NCBI GenBank assembly: GCA_964461265.1
Contig: CAYWTS010000002.1
Span: forward strand, 62,001-126,000
DNA length: 64,000 bases
From: CAYWTS01 sp964461265
GTDB lineage: Bacteria > Bacteroidota > Ignavibacteria > Tepidaquicellales > OLB5
Direction of reading: 5' to 3'
Within the stretch, counting starts at the first letter, position 1. Every line of letters begins with the position of its first letter. This document shows, piece after piece, positions 1-8,710 of this stretch. The notes beneath the pieces are model-generated. The model ran no database searches. It was not told where the DNA came from and saw nothing but the letters and a program-made list of their open reading frames with translations. The position numbers were made by a program, and so were the translations under genes.

Positions 1-1
1 A

Positions 2-685
2 CAGTGCAGAGGACCCGGTTTTCATATTGCGACTATAAAATATGATACAAGCGGAAAACAGTTATGGATTGCAAAGTACGATGGTTCCGGAAATGCATGG
101 GATAAACCTACCGATATCAAAATTGGGAATACTGGTGAGGTTTATATTACCGGTTTCAGCTATGAATCGAATTTCGACTATATTACCATTAAATATGATA
201 ACAACGGAAATGAAATCTGGAAAAAGAATTACAACGGATTGATGAATATGAATGATGAAGCAAGCAGTCTGCTTACAGATGCGAATGGCAATGTTTATGT
301 ATTGGGAACATCAGAGGCAAAAAAGAATAAAATCAACAGGTGTATTATTAAATACGATAATGGAGGAAATGAACAATGGAACAGAATTTCCGAAAATTAT
401 TTATCTAAAAACATAGAAAAACTAACAATGAAATTCGGAAATGACGGTAACATTCTTGTTACCGGAACATCCTTAATAGCACAGGATAAAGCACCAACGG
501 AAATGGTAGTAGATTGTTATGATAAAAACGGTACGTTACTCTGGCAGGCAGTATATGCATCAAAAGAAAAACTGCCCGTAGCTTCGGCTCTGGATACTGA
601 CCTGGAAGGTAATATATATATAACCGGATATATTCAGGAGGTAAACGGTTTTTTTAATTTCTGTACTGTGAAATTTTCTAAATAG
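2..685 (+). CDS. SBBP-type beta-propeller protein, 3' part
   Basis: The frame is open from base 2 and ends at TAA 683-685, giving 227 residues without a start, so the gene begins upstream of the window. It repeats a unit of about 45-50 residues of the form IKYDxxGNExW followed by GxVYITGxS, which is the SBBP bacterial beta-propeller signature. Such repeats are common in secreted proteins of this bacterial group. No sorting domain follows the last repeat: the protein ends in CTVKFSK right after a blade. Its function is unknown; a surface or secreted structural role is an inference from the family. The propeller lipoprotein at 3437-4807 has related repeats. Confidence 0.8.
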   Translation, partial: QCRGPGFHIATIKYDTSGKQLWIAKYDGSGNAWDKPTDIKIGNTGEVYITGFSYESNFDYITIKYDNNGNEIWKKNYNGLMNMNDEASSLLTDANGNVYVLGTSEAKKNKINRCIIKYDNGGNEQWNRISENYLSKNIEKLTMKFGNDGNILVTGTSLIAQDKAPTEMVVDCYDKNGTLLWQAVYASKEKLPVASALDTDLEGNIYITGYIQEVNGFFNFCTVKFSK

Positions 686-746
686 GATGTTCTGATATAC
701 GTTTATAAAAATTTTCGTAATAATTTTTGAAATAGCAATATGTGAA

Positions 747-1289
747 TTATTTCACAATCTTCACGATTTTTTTAAACTCATCCGTTCCGCATAAAACGGT
801 AAGCTCAAACAATATAGATTCGTAAGTTGTGATAATTGCACCTGCATCACGCATACGTTCTACTGCAATACGTTTGTTATTAGGTTCTCGTGATGATACA
901 CAATCCTCCACAAGCACAGGCTGATAACCGTTTTCTATAAGGTCAAGAGCGGTTTGCAGTACGCAGACATGTGATTCGATTCCTGCTAACAGAATATTTT
1001 TCCTGCCAAGCTTTTTTAGCTCAGAAATAAAATTATTATCCCCATAACAGCTGAAGCACATTTTCTCGATGTGTGTATACTCCCCTATTGCCGCTTTAAC
1101 AGGTTCAATGGTTTCACCAAGACCGGCTGTGTATTGCTGTGTTACAACTATCGGCACACCAAGAACTTTTAAACCCTCTATTAAGCGTGTGCAGTTTTTT
1201 GTAAGCTGTTCGTATTCATGTATAAATGGGTATAGTTTTGACTGCATATCGATTACAATCAAAGCAGTGTCTTCTCTTTTAATTCTCAT
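747..1289 (-). CDS. Isochorismatase-like cysteine hydrolase
   Basis: The 180-residue protein matches the isochorismatase/nicotinamidase fold over its whole length. The N-terminal strand TALIVIDMQ supplies the catalytic Asp near residue 14. A central Lys and the motif GIESHVCVLQT with the nucleophilic Cys near residue 108 complete the Asp-Lys-Cys triad. The next segment, LVEDCVSSR, is typical of YcaC-like and ISOC1-like members. Substrate cannot be told from sequence. It stands alone, upstream of a small membrane protein on the same strand. It ends in a Lys/Val-rich tail (KKIVKIVK). Confidence 0.85.
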   Translation of the reverse strand: MRIKREDTALIVIDMQSKLYPFIHEYEQLTKNCTRLIEGLKVLGVPIVVTQQYTAGLGETIEPVKAAIGEYTHIEKMCFSCYGDNNFISELKKLGRKNILLAGIESHVCVLQTALDLIENGYQPVLVEDCVSSREPNNKRIAVERMRDAGAIITTYESILFELTVLCGTDEFKKIVKIVK

Positions 1290-1320
1290 GTAGTTATGTA
1301 TGAAATTATTAAATCCGAAA

Positions 1321-1635
1321 TTATATAATAAGGCTGGTAAAAATACCTATAATTAATCCCCCTGCTGTTCCAATTCCAATGATAGGAATGTATGCCCTTG
1401 TAATTATTGCAGAAGGTATACTTAATCCAAAACCGATTATTAAACCATTAACAACAGGGATAGAGCTTATTGTGACATTCGGTATCAGGAAACCTATCAT
1501 AAATCTTTCCAAAAATGCAGCACTCATTGCTTCCGTACGTTTTCTGTTATTCTCATATTTCAGCGGTATCATTACAACAACATCAAGTGTACCGAAAACA
1601 AGTCCAAAAACTAAGCCCCAAAAAATATGATTCAT
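1321..1635 (-). CDS. Small hydrophobic membrane protein, unknown function
   Basis: This 104-residue protein has about three hydrophobic segments: a Gly-rich N-terminal helix (residues 4-24), a central one around 50-75 and a C-terminal one from 83. A short charged stretch, KYENNRKRTEA, lies between the first two. No family is recognised. It lies 37 bp downstream of corA on the same strand, so the two may be cotranscribed. The reverse-strand frame over the same DNA is less membrane-like and is taken as a shadow. Confidence 0.6.
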   Translation of the reverse strand: MNHIFWGLVFGLVFGTLDVVVMIPLKYENNRKRTEAMSAAFLERFMIGFLIPNVTISSIPVVNGLIIGFGLSIPSAIITRAYIPIIGIGTAGGLIIGIFTSLII

Positions 1636-1672
1636 GATATATCTTTAAATGTCATAATTTTAAGATTAAATA

Positions 1673-2590
1673 TTACATCCACTTTTTCCGTTTCCAAACA
1701 AACATGACGGTAACAATAGATAGTAATGCTAATCCAATTATTATCCAGAATGCATATTCAATATCAGCCAGAGGTATCTTAACATTCATAGAAAATGCGC
1801 TTACAACAAAGGTAGGGACCATTATTCCGATTGTAATTATAGTAAGGGTTTTCATTATTACATTAAGGTTATTCCCCACTACCGATGCCCTTGCATCCAT
1901 AAGGCTCGCGAGAATGTTCGAATGAATTTCTGCCTGTTTGTAACACTGGTTGTTTTCGATATGCATGTCATCGAGGAATTCCATATCTTCATGTGTAAAT
2001 CCTATTTTCGCCGAGACCAGCTTAAGCTTATCTATCAATACACCGTTCGAATTAATAGAGTTAAGGTAGTATACGAGGCTTTTTTCAAGTGCAAACAGGT
2101 TAATGATATAACGGTTGTCCATTGAAATATTTATTTTTTTCTCAAGCTCATCCGATATCATATTTATAACTTTCATATGTTCAAGGTAGTGAAATATCGA
2201 GCGGTAAATAACTTTCAGCATCACGTCTCTGAGAGTTGTTACATGCTGGAAATATTTACCATCAAAAATCGGAATTTCCTCAGCCATCACTATAACGAGC
2301 CTGTTCTCAAACAAAAACATCCCTGCCGATTCTACACGGAAAATCAGAAATTCTTTCGCTGAATATGTTTTAGGCCTTTTAAAGATTGCTGCAACATGAT
2401 TCGGTTCGAATTCAATACGTGATAATTCATCTGGGTCTAAAGCTGAATTCAATGTATGCTCGTCAACTTTAAGTGTTTCCACAAGATATTTCTTTTCTGC
2501 ATCTGAGGGATTAAATAATACTACAACTTCACCCTCTGTCTCGGTTGTCTGCTGAAGTTTGAAATCCTGAATATTATAATATTTTATCAT
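1673..2590 (-). CDS. corA: CorA-family divalent cation transporter
   Basis: The 305-residue protein has the CorA layout. A soluble alpha/beta N-terminal domain (to about residue 140) comes first. Long helices follow, with the YYLNSIN and FLDDMHIENNQC segments. Two transmembrane helices sit at about 243-265 and 278-298, and the C-terminus is basic (WKRKKWM). CorA channels move Mg2+ or Co2+ through a pentameric pore whose mouth carries GMN. Here the equivalent at 267-269 is SMN, in AFSMNVKIP. Length and topology are normal for the family. The exact ion is uncertain because some relatives export Zn2+. Confidence 0.85.
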   Translation of the reverse strand: MIKYYNIQDFKLQQTTETEGEVVVLFNPSDAEKKYLVETLKVDEHTLNSALDPDELSRIEFEPNHVAAIFKRPKTYSAKEFLIFRVESAGMFLFENRLVIVMAEEIPIFDGKYFQHVTTLRDVMLKVIYRSIFHYLEHMKVINMISDELEKKINISMDNRYIINLFALEKSLVYYLNSINSNGVLIDKLKLVSAKIGFTHEDMEFLDDMHIENNQCYKQAEIHSNILASLMDARASVVGNNLNVIMKTLTIITIGIMVPTFVVSAFSMNVKIPLADIEYAFWIIIGLALLSIVTVMFVWKRKKWM

Positions 2591-2706
2591 GCTGTTAGTT
2601 AATGTTCAGCCGGTTAATTGCAGTTTTACCTGCATGTTCCATGTACAGCAAAATTAATAACAGAAACTGTGTATTCCAATGAAATAGATATTAAGTAAGC
2701 AGTAAG

Positions 2707-3432
2707 TTATTTCATATTCTTCACAAGTTCGGTTACATCTTTTACTGACATAAGCTGCAACGATTTGCCCTGTGTTTTCTTTAGCTGTTCTTTATTATAA
2801 GGAAGCGTAGAAAATAAAATTGCCTCAGATGCAGCAGAATTATTCAGAAGCTTAAGTATTTCGTTTATATGGATTGTGTTATCTATTACTTTACTTGTAT
2901 TGCATCTGAAGTAAATATTACGCTGGCTGTTAGTCAGGAAATAATCATTCCTACCTTTATCTATAGCATCTTTAATAGGTGTAATAAGAAATCCATATTG
3001 CCTGAAGACATTTAAAAGCTCATTCTCAACGCTTAAGCCATCAATCAGCTTCCAAAAGCTTTCTTCGGTTCTGATTTTCCTGTATTCGTACTCTTCCCTG
3101 TCGCTTTTGTATTTCTGAATACACTTTAACTCTTCTGAACGCTTCAATTCCAGAGCAGTGAAAAGATTATCTAGCAATTTAAAAACCAGCATCAGTATAC
3201 CGATACACAAAACCCCTGAAGTAGCAAAGATAAACAGTCTCCCTATAAATTCTGTAAATGTTTCGGGATAACTGCCCTTATGAATAATAAAATATACAAT
3301 AATTCCCCCTGCTGCACCAAGAACAAATGGTATAGAATGAGTTAGTGTATGGGTTATTATCCGTTTACGTTCTTCACGTTTTTCTACGCGTGTTTTCTTC
3401 AGTCCGTATTTTGAATACGTCGGAACTTTCAT
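2707..3432 (-). CDS. Membrane protein with possible restriction-endonuclease-like C-terminal domain
   Basis: This 241-residue protein starts with a basic segment, followed by two transmembrane helices (about 31-51 and 66-90). A charged helical region around 92-125 looks like coiled coil. The C-terminal part resembles the Mrr-type nuclease fold only in outline: strand-forming DYFLTN and IYFRCN stretches, then AILFSTLPYNKEQLKK and a final helix. I see no complete D-ExK active site, so nuclease activity is not claimed. It starts 4 bp after the stop of the propeller lipoprotein gene upstream and is probably in the same operon. Confidence 0.6.
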   Translation of the reverse strand: MKVPTYSKYGLKKTRVEKREERKRIITHTLTHSIPFVLGAAGGIIVYFIIHKGSYPETFTEFIGRLFIFATSGVLCIGILMLVFKLLDNLFTALELKRSEELKCIQKYKSDREEYEYRKIRTEESFWKLIDGLSVENELLNVFRQYGFLITPIKDAIDKGRNDYFLTNSQRNIYFRCNTSKVIDNTIHINEILKLLNNSAASEAILFSTLPYNKEQLKKTQGKSLQLMSVKDVTELVKNMK

Positions 3433-3436
3433 TTAT

Positions 3437-4807
3437 TCAATAAGAACAATTTGTATTAAGGTATATATTAGAATTAAGAACAGCGGGAGTAATATTATGA
3501 ACTTCCGGTGCTGAATAGTTGTACTGCTCTGTAGTTACTCTTATCACTGATGCAGAAGGTGAACCTCCAAGTGCATTAAAAGAACCGGAAGTTAAGCATG
3601 TTGAGCCGTCTTTTTTCAGATTCATTAAAATCATATCTTTATTACTTATACCGAATGATATTGAACTGCCTGTTAGAATTATCCCGTCTGAGTATGACAA
3701 AACGTTATATCCTATATCTTCACCCAAAGTACCTCCATATACCTTAGCCCAGTTAAAGCTGGCATCAGCGTAATAATTTGCTACCAGAATACGCTCAATA
3801 TTCGAAGCATTAACAGAATAACCTGTCAATGTATAAGTGCCATCGGATAGTAAAGCGATAGATTTTATCAAATCGAGTTTAAAGGCATCCGAGCCTAAAG
3901 TTCTCGGCCATCCTGCATACATATAACCCTGCGGGTCGGTTTTAAAAATCAGTGCATCACCACTGTTTAGCTGGAATGAATATGTTAAACCAGCTGCAAC
4001 ATAATCATTTCCTGTAGTAATTACATCATAAGCAATATCAGCGTTAGCGCCGCCATATATGGATGACCAGTTTATAGTAGCATCTGAATAAAGTTTCAAT
4101 AAATAAGCATCTCCATTCGGGGCTGCAAAACTATATGTATTACCTGCTATTAAATACCCTGCATCGGAAGTTTTGATTATTTTATAGGCATAATCGTTAA
4201 AAACACCACCGTAAAATTTATGGCTTACATAACTTCCATCGGCTGAGATTTCCATTACCAGAACCGCTGTATTAGTTGTCTGGGGAACGACTTCCGAATA
4301 TCCTGTAATCACATACCCGCTGCCCGAATTTGACGTTACAATACTATTTCCGTATTGGTCGCCATTCCATTTGTACAATTTAGCCCAAGTCAAATTACCC
4401 TGCTCATCTATTTTCATCGCAAACACGTCTTTTGAATCCGCATTGAACGAAGTTACCTGCCCTACGATTACTTGCCCGTTATCAGAAGCTTGTATAATTT
4501 GGTTAGCCTGGTCGTTGCCGCTGCCCCCATAAGTTTTTTTCCACAGAATATTTCCCGAAGCGTCTATTTTTGTTATAACTATATCATTATCACCCGCACC
4601 CGATGAAACTGTATAACCGGTAAAAACTATCGAGCCATCCTGATTTAAGACAGAAGAAACTGCTATATCCGAATTTGAGCCGTAATATGTTTTAACCCCG
4701 AAAGATGGGTAGGTTACAATGGGGTTTAGTATAGATTCATCCTTTTTACATGAATCAAGAATAATGACTAATAAAATTAACGCTAAAACAATAAAAGTTT
4801 TTTTCAT
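3437..4807 (-). CDS. Secreted beta-propeller lipoprotein
   Basis: The 456-residue product begins with a lipoprotein signal, a hydrophobic stretch ending in LDSC with the lipidated Cys at about residue 20. About seven repeats of the form GG..ND.AY.I..T.DGGY...G.T follow, each with DAYLLKL- or DIVITKI-like strands. These are bacterial propeller repeats of the SBBP/delta-60 type. No T9SS sorting domain is present, so the anchor is the lipid. Function is unknown; a cell-surface location is inferred. It precedes the membrane-protein gene 2707-3432 by 4 bp. Confidence 0.8.
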   Translation of the reverse strand: MKKTFIVLALILLVIILDSCKKDESILNPIVTYPSFGVKTYYGSNSDIAVSSVLNQDGSIVFTGYTVSSGAGDNDIVITKIDASGNILWKKTYGGSGNDQANQIIQASDNGQVIVGQVTSFNADSKDVFAMKIDEQGNLTWAKLYKWNGDQYGNSIVTSNSGSGYVITGYSEVVPQTTNTAVLVMEISADGSYVSHKFYGGVFNDYAYKIIKTSDAGYLIAGNTYSFAAPNGDAYLLKLYSDATINWSSIYGGANADIAYDVITTGNDYVAAGLTYSFQLNSGDALIFKTDPQGYMYAGWPRTLGSDAFKLDLIKSIALLSDGTYTLTGYSVNASNIERILVANYYADASFNWAKVYGGTLGEDIGYNVLSYSDGIILTGSSISFGISNKDMILMNLKKDGSTCLTSGSFNALGGSPSASVIRVTTEQYNYSAPEVHNITPAVLNSNIYLNTNCSY

Positions 4808-5217
4808 ATTAAATAAATTTATATAAGTTTAACAAAATTAAATATATTAATTCAGAAATAACATATATACCCAAGCTAAGAATAAAAATAATCGATATTA
4901 TAATAGCAATTAAAATAAAAAATACACTAATTCCAAAGATAAAAAAGTAGAATATTCTCGGTAAATCGTTCATTAGAGTAATTTTACCAAATAAAATAAG
5001 AATTAAGATTTAAATATTTTGTTATGTAAAAATTCATAAAAGAGCTTAAAAATCCTTAAAATTTGGCTGTTTTTAAGAGTTCTACTTGATTTTATCATTG
5101 CAAATTAATTATATTTGTAATCTAAAAACAGGAAGATAGTATATATAAAAGAAGTTACACATTGTTATTAATGTAACTTATAAAATTAAAGTCCGATACA
5201 AAGGACAGGAGGAGAAA
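4808..5217. other. Divergent intergenic region, AT-rich
   Basis: This 410-bp region separates two divergently read genes. It is very AT-rich and has no convincing open frame. The only features I can support are the promoter at 5086-5117 and the strong ribosome-binding site GGAGG at 5208-5212, six bases before the ATG at 5218. Confidence 0.5.
5086..5117 (+). promoter_or_regulatory. Bacteroidota-type promoter for the 5218 gene
   Basis: TTG at 5086-5088 and TATATTTG at 5110-5117 are separated by 21 bp. This matches the -33 TTG / -7 TAnnTTTG consensus known for the primary sigma factor of Bacteroidota. Transcription would start near 5122, leaving a leader of about 95 nt. Confidence 0.55.
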
Positions 5218-5469
5218 ATGAAACCCCAGGTGAAATCAAAGAGCGAGAATCCGCTGAGTGAGCTAATTGACGACGAAACTTATAATAACCTCAAAAAATA
5301 CAAACTATTAGATGAGAAAGCCATAAGAGACTATAAAATACGCCAGATGTATAAAGAGATGCGCCGTGAGATGAGTGCAGGTGAAGCAATTGATAAAATC
5401 CAGGAACTCTTTCCCTATCTCCAGTTCGATACGATAAGAAAAATTGTTTATCAGGTAGCAAAGAAGTAA
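5218..5469 (+). CDS. Small helical protein of unknown function
   Basis: This 83-residue, highly charged and mostly helical protein has no signal peptide. A Bacteroidota-type promoter lies upstream, and an exceptionally good ribosome-binding site (AGGAGG, six bases before ATG) fixes the start. Its middle part (DEKAIRDYKIRQMYKEMRR) and the C-terminal IRKIVYQVAKK suggest a short helical bundle, perhaps nucleic-acid binding. It lies 28 bp upstream of nadE and is probably its operon partner. No known family is recognised. Confidence 0.65.
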   Translation: MKPQVKSKSENPLSELIDDETYNNLKKYKLLDEKAIRDYKIRQMYKEMRREMSAGEAIDKIQELFPYLQFDTIRKIVYQVAKK

Positions 5470-5497
5470 CATAATGACTCGGATATGAGGAGTTAAT

Positions 5498-6349
5498 TTG
5501 GAATCCGAGAACAGCTCTTTCAAAAAAAATATATTCGATCCTCCCGTTAACCAAACATTAGCTGAGGTTTTAATACGTTTTATTAAAAACGAAACCGGCA
5601 GGTTCGGTGTTAAAAAATGTGTTATCGGGTTATCGGGTGGAATCGATTCCTCTGTTGCAGCCTCCCTTGCAAAAAAAGCCATTAATTCTAAAAACCTTTA
5701 TGGTTTACTTTTACCGTATAAAACAAGCAGTAAAGACAGCATTTCTGATGCATTTTCTGTTGCACGCAAACTTAAGATAAAAACAGAAATTATAGACGTT
5801 ACCGAAGCAGTCGATTCAATTGTAAACAAGCTGGGAAAAATTGATAAAGTAAGGCATGGCAATATTATTGCAAGAATGAGAATGATTTGCCTCTATGATT
5901 ATTCAATGAAAATAGGCGGTATGGTTTTAGGAACCGGTAATAAAACCGAGATGTTATTGGGCTATACCACTTTATATGGCGATTCAGCAAGTGCTATTAA
6001 TCCGCTTGGAGACCTATACAAAACACAGGTTTGGCAGCTTGCAGAAATTCTTCATATCCCCAAAAATATAATACGCAAAAAACCATCTGCTGATTTGTGG
6101 ATTGGACAATCGGATGAAGGAGAACTTGGTTTCAGTTATTATGACGTTGACAGATTACTTTTTTTTATGGTTGATTGTAGATTATCAGATAATGAATTGA
6201 AAAAAAAAGGTTTTAAACCCGATTTTATAAAAAGAGTTAAATCGATAATAAGAAAAAACCAGTTTAAACGCCTGCCGCCTGTTATTGCTAAAGTATCTTA
6301 CAGAACAATTAACACCGATTTCAGGTATAACAGGGACTGGGGAACATAG
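5498..6349 (+). CDS. nadE: Ammonia-dependent NAD+ synthetase
   Basis: It makes NAD+ from deamido-NAD+, ATP and ammonia, the last step of NAD synthesis. The ATP-pyrophosphatase loop GLSGGIDSS is at about residues 44-52. Other family blocks are RMRMICLYD, LGTGNKTEMLLGYTTLYGD and the C-terminal KPSADLW. At 283 residues it has only the synthetase domain, with no glutaminase domain, so ammonia must come from elsewhere. The start is TTG at 5498, supported by AGGAG eight to ten bases upstream. It is probably cotranscribed with the small gene 5218-5469. Confidence 0.93.
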   Translation: MESENSSFKKNIFDPPVNQTLAEVLIRFIKNETGRFGVKKCVIGLSGGIDSSVAASLAKKAINSKNLYGLLLPYKTSSKDSISDAFSVARKLKIKTEIIDVTEAVDSIVNKLGKIDKVRHGNIIARMRMICLYDYSMKIGGMVLGTGNKTEMLLGYTTLYGDSASAINPLGDLYKTQVWQLAEILHIPKNIIRKKPSADLWIGQSDEGELGFSYYDVDRLLFFMVDCRLSDNELKKKGFKPDFIKRVKSIIRKNQFKRLPPVIAKVSYRTINTDFRYNRDWGT

Positions 6350-6425
6350 TGGATTTGAGATATATTATTTGAGATTTGAAATCTTCTAAAGTTATTTAAA
6401 CTTTGGATATTTAATAACACTTCAA

Positions 6426-6560
6426 TTATATTTCAACCGTTATCCCATTACTGATTTGTCTGAACATTGTTGACCCGGTTAATGGTACGGAAATCACGCC
6501 CTCGTGAAATATTGTATTTAATAATCCGACTACGTTTAGGGCAAGCATTGAAGATTGAAA
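6426..6560 (-). pseudogene. Possible relic of a PEP-utilising enzyme mobile domain
   Basis: On the minus strand, two overlapping frames together resemble the swivelling phosphohistidine domain of PEP-utilising enzymes. One frame reads ISRGRDFRTINRVNNV. The other ends QISNGITVEI then stop, like the usual A.G..NAT..I.DG..V.V ending. Neither frame alone is a convincing gene and no start is seen. I treat it as a decayed fragment with at least one frameshift, with low certainty. Confidence 0.2.
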
Positions 6561-6598
6561 ATTGAACTGATATATTTGAATTTTTAACAAAGCTAATT

Positions 6599-8350
6599 TT
6601 GAATAAAATACTATTTTTATTACTGATTCCATTCTCATTACTTGCACAATCGCAGTATGATATAACAACGGTATTAAAGCATAAATTCTTTGATAAAAAC
6701 GGCAATTTATTGACAGGCAGCGGTGTAATTATTGGTGATATTGACTCAGGAATCGATATTTTTCACCCGATGTTTTTCTTTGCAGATGGAGGTGAATACA
6801 GCTTTACCGATGTAAATGCAGACGGCAAGCTTACTCCCGGTGAAGACAAAGTTACCTTAAATGGGAAAGAAGTTACAATCAGGTATATAAAGATGAGAGA
6901 TAATACTTGGGGTATGCTTGAAGATTATGACAGACGCAGCTATAATCCCGGTTATGATTTTTTATACTCTGACGTTAATAATAATAAAAAAAGAGATTAT
7001 GGCACTGAGGCCGGTTTCTCAGAATCGGATCCTACTTACGGAGAACAGCTCTTTATAGCATTAGATGAAAATAACAGCGGAAAAATAGAAACGGGTGAAA
7101 AGCTGATTGCTTTAAAAACCTCGAAAGTGCGGGCTGTTAGAGAAAAGGACGGGACTGTCAGAAAACGCGGAGTCGACCTAATAAAATGTGAAGAAGACAG
7201 CTCAGGCCACGGAACCGGCGTAGCAGGAATTATCTTAGGCGGTCATTATGGTGTACAGAAGATTCATGGCATTGCACCAAATGCCGAAATAGTTGTTGCA
7301 AGCATCCAGTATGATTATACTCCGAGGTTTGTAAGAAATTTCCCTGACTTGATTCAGTTTCTTAAAGACGAAAAAATTAATATTCTTCTTTTCGAAGACG
7401 GGGAGTGGATGTATGAGTTTATGGATGGTTCCAGCCCTGAAGAGGAAATGGTAAACCAAATGGCTCGCGACGGTATTACTATTATAGGCGGTGCAGGAAA
7501 TCTTGCAACCGGAAATATGATGATTATGGATACACTGTCAGCCGGTGAAACTTACACATATAAAATACAGTGCCCGCAATACACTGAAAATAAAATTAAT
7601 GACGGTGTATTTGTCAGCTTCCTCTGGACCGATAAAAATACTGATATCTCTTTTACAATAGAATCACCGGATAAACAAGTATCACAGGAGATAACAGGAA
7701 ACAGCGATATAATAAAGACAGGTAAATACAAAATAGCATATGCAAAGGAAATATCTCCCAAAGGCACAGTCATGTTCCGCTTTGGACTTTCGGCTGCTGA
7801 TTCCGGTTCAGTCAAAGGTATATGGAAGTTTAATCTGAAATCAAACTCTCCAGCCGTTATCAGGGGTTATGTTGTCGATGTTTCACAGTCATGGAGCGGG
7901 ACATCAAGGTGGAGTTCAAACAAAATTACGGATGATTACAGTATTTGTTTTCCTTCGACAGCCGATAGCTGCATTGCAGTTGGTGCTTTTGTGGTTAATT
8001 TCGGGTTTTTTGATAAAGTAGGAGACCTAGCCGACTACAGCAGCAGAGGTTACAACATTACAGGAAAACTTGGCGTCGATATATGCGGACCGGGACATAC
8101 AACAATCACTACAGAAAAAAATTACAGTTACATGACATTCAGCGGAACAAGCTCGGCTGCTCCACATGTTGTAGGAACTGCAGCATTGCTTTTACAATAT
8201 AATCCGCAATTAACCCACTCACAGATAAGGCAAATAATAATTAACTCGGCTGTTGATGATAAATTCACAGGACCGGTTCCCAATCCTAAATGGGGTTATG
8301 GTAAACTGAACATTGAAAATGCAATAACATATTTAAAGAATAATTACTAG
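6599..8350 (+). CDS. Secreted subtilisin-like serine peptidase (S8)
   Basis: The 583-residue protein starts at TTG 6599 with a signal peptide ending near residue 17 (SLLAQ). The catalytic triad is complete: Asp49 in GDIDSGID, His204 in SSGHGTGVAG and Ser518 in SGTSSAAPHV. The long Asp-to-His stretch (about 155 residues) holds Asp-rich loops that look like calcium sites: DVNADGKLTPGED, DVNNNKKRD and DENNSGKIETGE. A beta-rich insert precedes the Ser block. There is no T9SS sorting domain, unlike the subtilase at 58026, so release to the periplasm or another export route is implied. rpsR follows after 5 bp. Confidence 0.92.
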   Translation: MNKILFLLLIPFSLLAQSQYDITTVLKHKFFDKNGNLLTGSGVIIGDIDSGIDIFHPMFFFADGGEYSFTDVNADGKLTPGEDKVTLNGKEVTIRYIKMRDNTWGMLEDYDRRSYNPGYDFLYSDVNNNKKRDYGTEAGFSESDPTYGEQLFIALDENNSGKIETGEKLIALKTSKVRAVREKDGTVRKRGVDLIKCEEDSSGHGTGVAGIILGGHYGVQKIHGIAPNAEIVVASIQYDYTPRFVRNFPDLIQFLKDEKINILLFEDGEWMYEFMDGSSPEEEMVNQMARDGITIIGGAGNLATGNMMIMDTLSAGETYTYKIQCPQYTENKINDGVFVSFLWTDKNTDISFTIESPDKQVSQEITGNSDIIKTGKYKIAYAKEISPKGTVMFRFGLSAADSGSVKGIWKFNLKSNSPAVIRGYVVDVSQSWSGTSRWSSNKITDDYSICFPSTADSCIAVGAFVVNFGFFDKVGDLADYSSRGYNITGKLGVDICGPGHTTITTEKNYSYMTFSGTSSAAPHVVGTAALLLQYNPQLTHSQIRQIIINSAVDDKFTGPVPNPKWGYGKLNIENAITYLKNNY

Positions 8351-8355
8351 AACAT

Positions 8356-8649
8356 ATGAAAATGAACAAAAAGAAAAAACTTGCACAGCCAGCGTATAAT
8401 CCTTTACAAATGCAGACACCTAAAACTGTGCGTAAAAAGAAGCCGGATCCTTTAAAAAGCCGCGGCATTAAATACATCGATTTCAGGGATGTAAAACTGC
8501 TAACACGATTCGTAAATGAACAGGGCAAGATTCTGCCTTCAAGAATCACAGGATTAACATCTAAAATGCAAAGGGAAGTTACTACAGCAATTAAACGCGC
8601 CAGACACCTCGGCTTGATGCCGTTTATTACCGACGAATTCAGAGGGTAG
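8356..8649 (+). CDS. rpsR: Small ribosomal subunit protein bS18
   Basis: The 97-residue protein has the bS18 core: YIDFRDVKLLTRFVNEQGKI then the SRITGL block and the basic helix TAIKRARHLGLMPF. It binds 16S rRNA in the platform with bS6. The N-terminal extension (about 30 residues) is Lys-rich and lacks the zinc-binding cysteines of some S18 proteins. It is not next to rpsF, ssb or rplI, its usual neighbours, but follows a protease gene by 5 bp. It could be the only copy or a second, zinc-independent paralog. Confidence 0.93.
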   Translation: MKMNKKKKLAQPAYNPLQMQTPKTVRKKKPDPLKSRGIKYIDFRDVKLLTRFVNEQGKILPSRITGLTSKMQREVTTAIKRARHLGLMPFITDEFRG

Positions 8650-8664
8650 ATCTTGAACTTTATT

Positions 8665-8701
8665 CGTACCACGACTGCAGAGATGAAAAAGTCGTGGAAC
8701 G
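8665..8701 (+). other. Stem-loop between rpsR and tatD
   Basis: The arms CCACGACT (8669-8676) and AGTCGTGG (8690-8697) pair perfectly, and flanking CGT/ACG extend the stem past an A-A mismatch. No T-run follows, so it is more likely an RNA-processing or attenuating hairpin than a Rho-independent terminator. Confidence 0.4.
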
Positions 8702-8710
8702 ATTTAAGAA

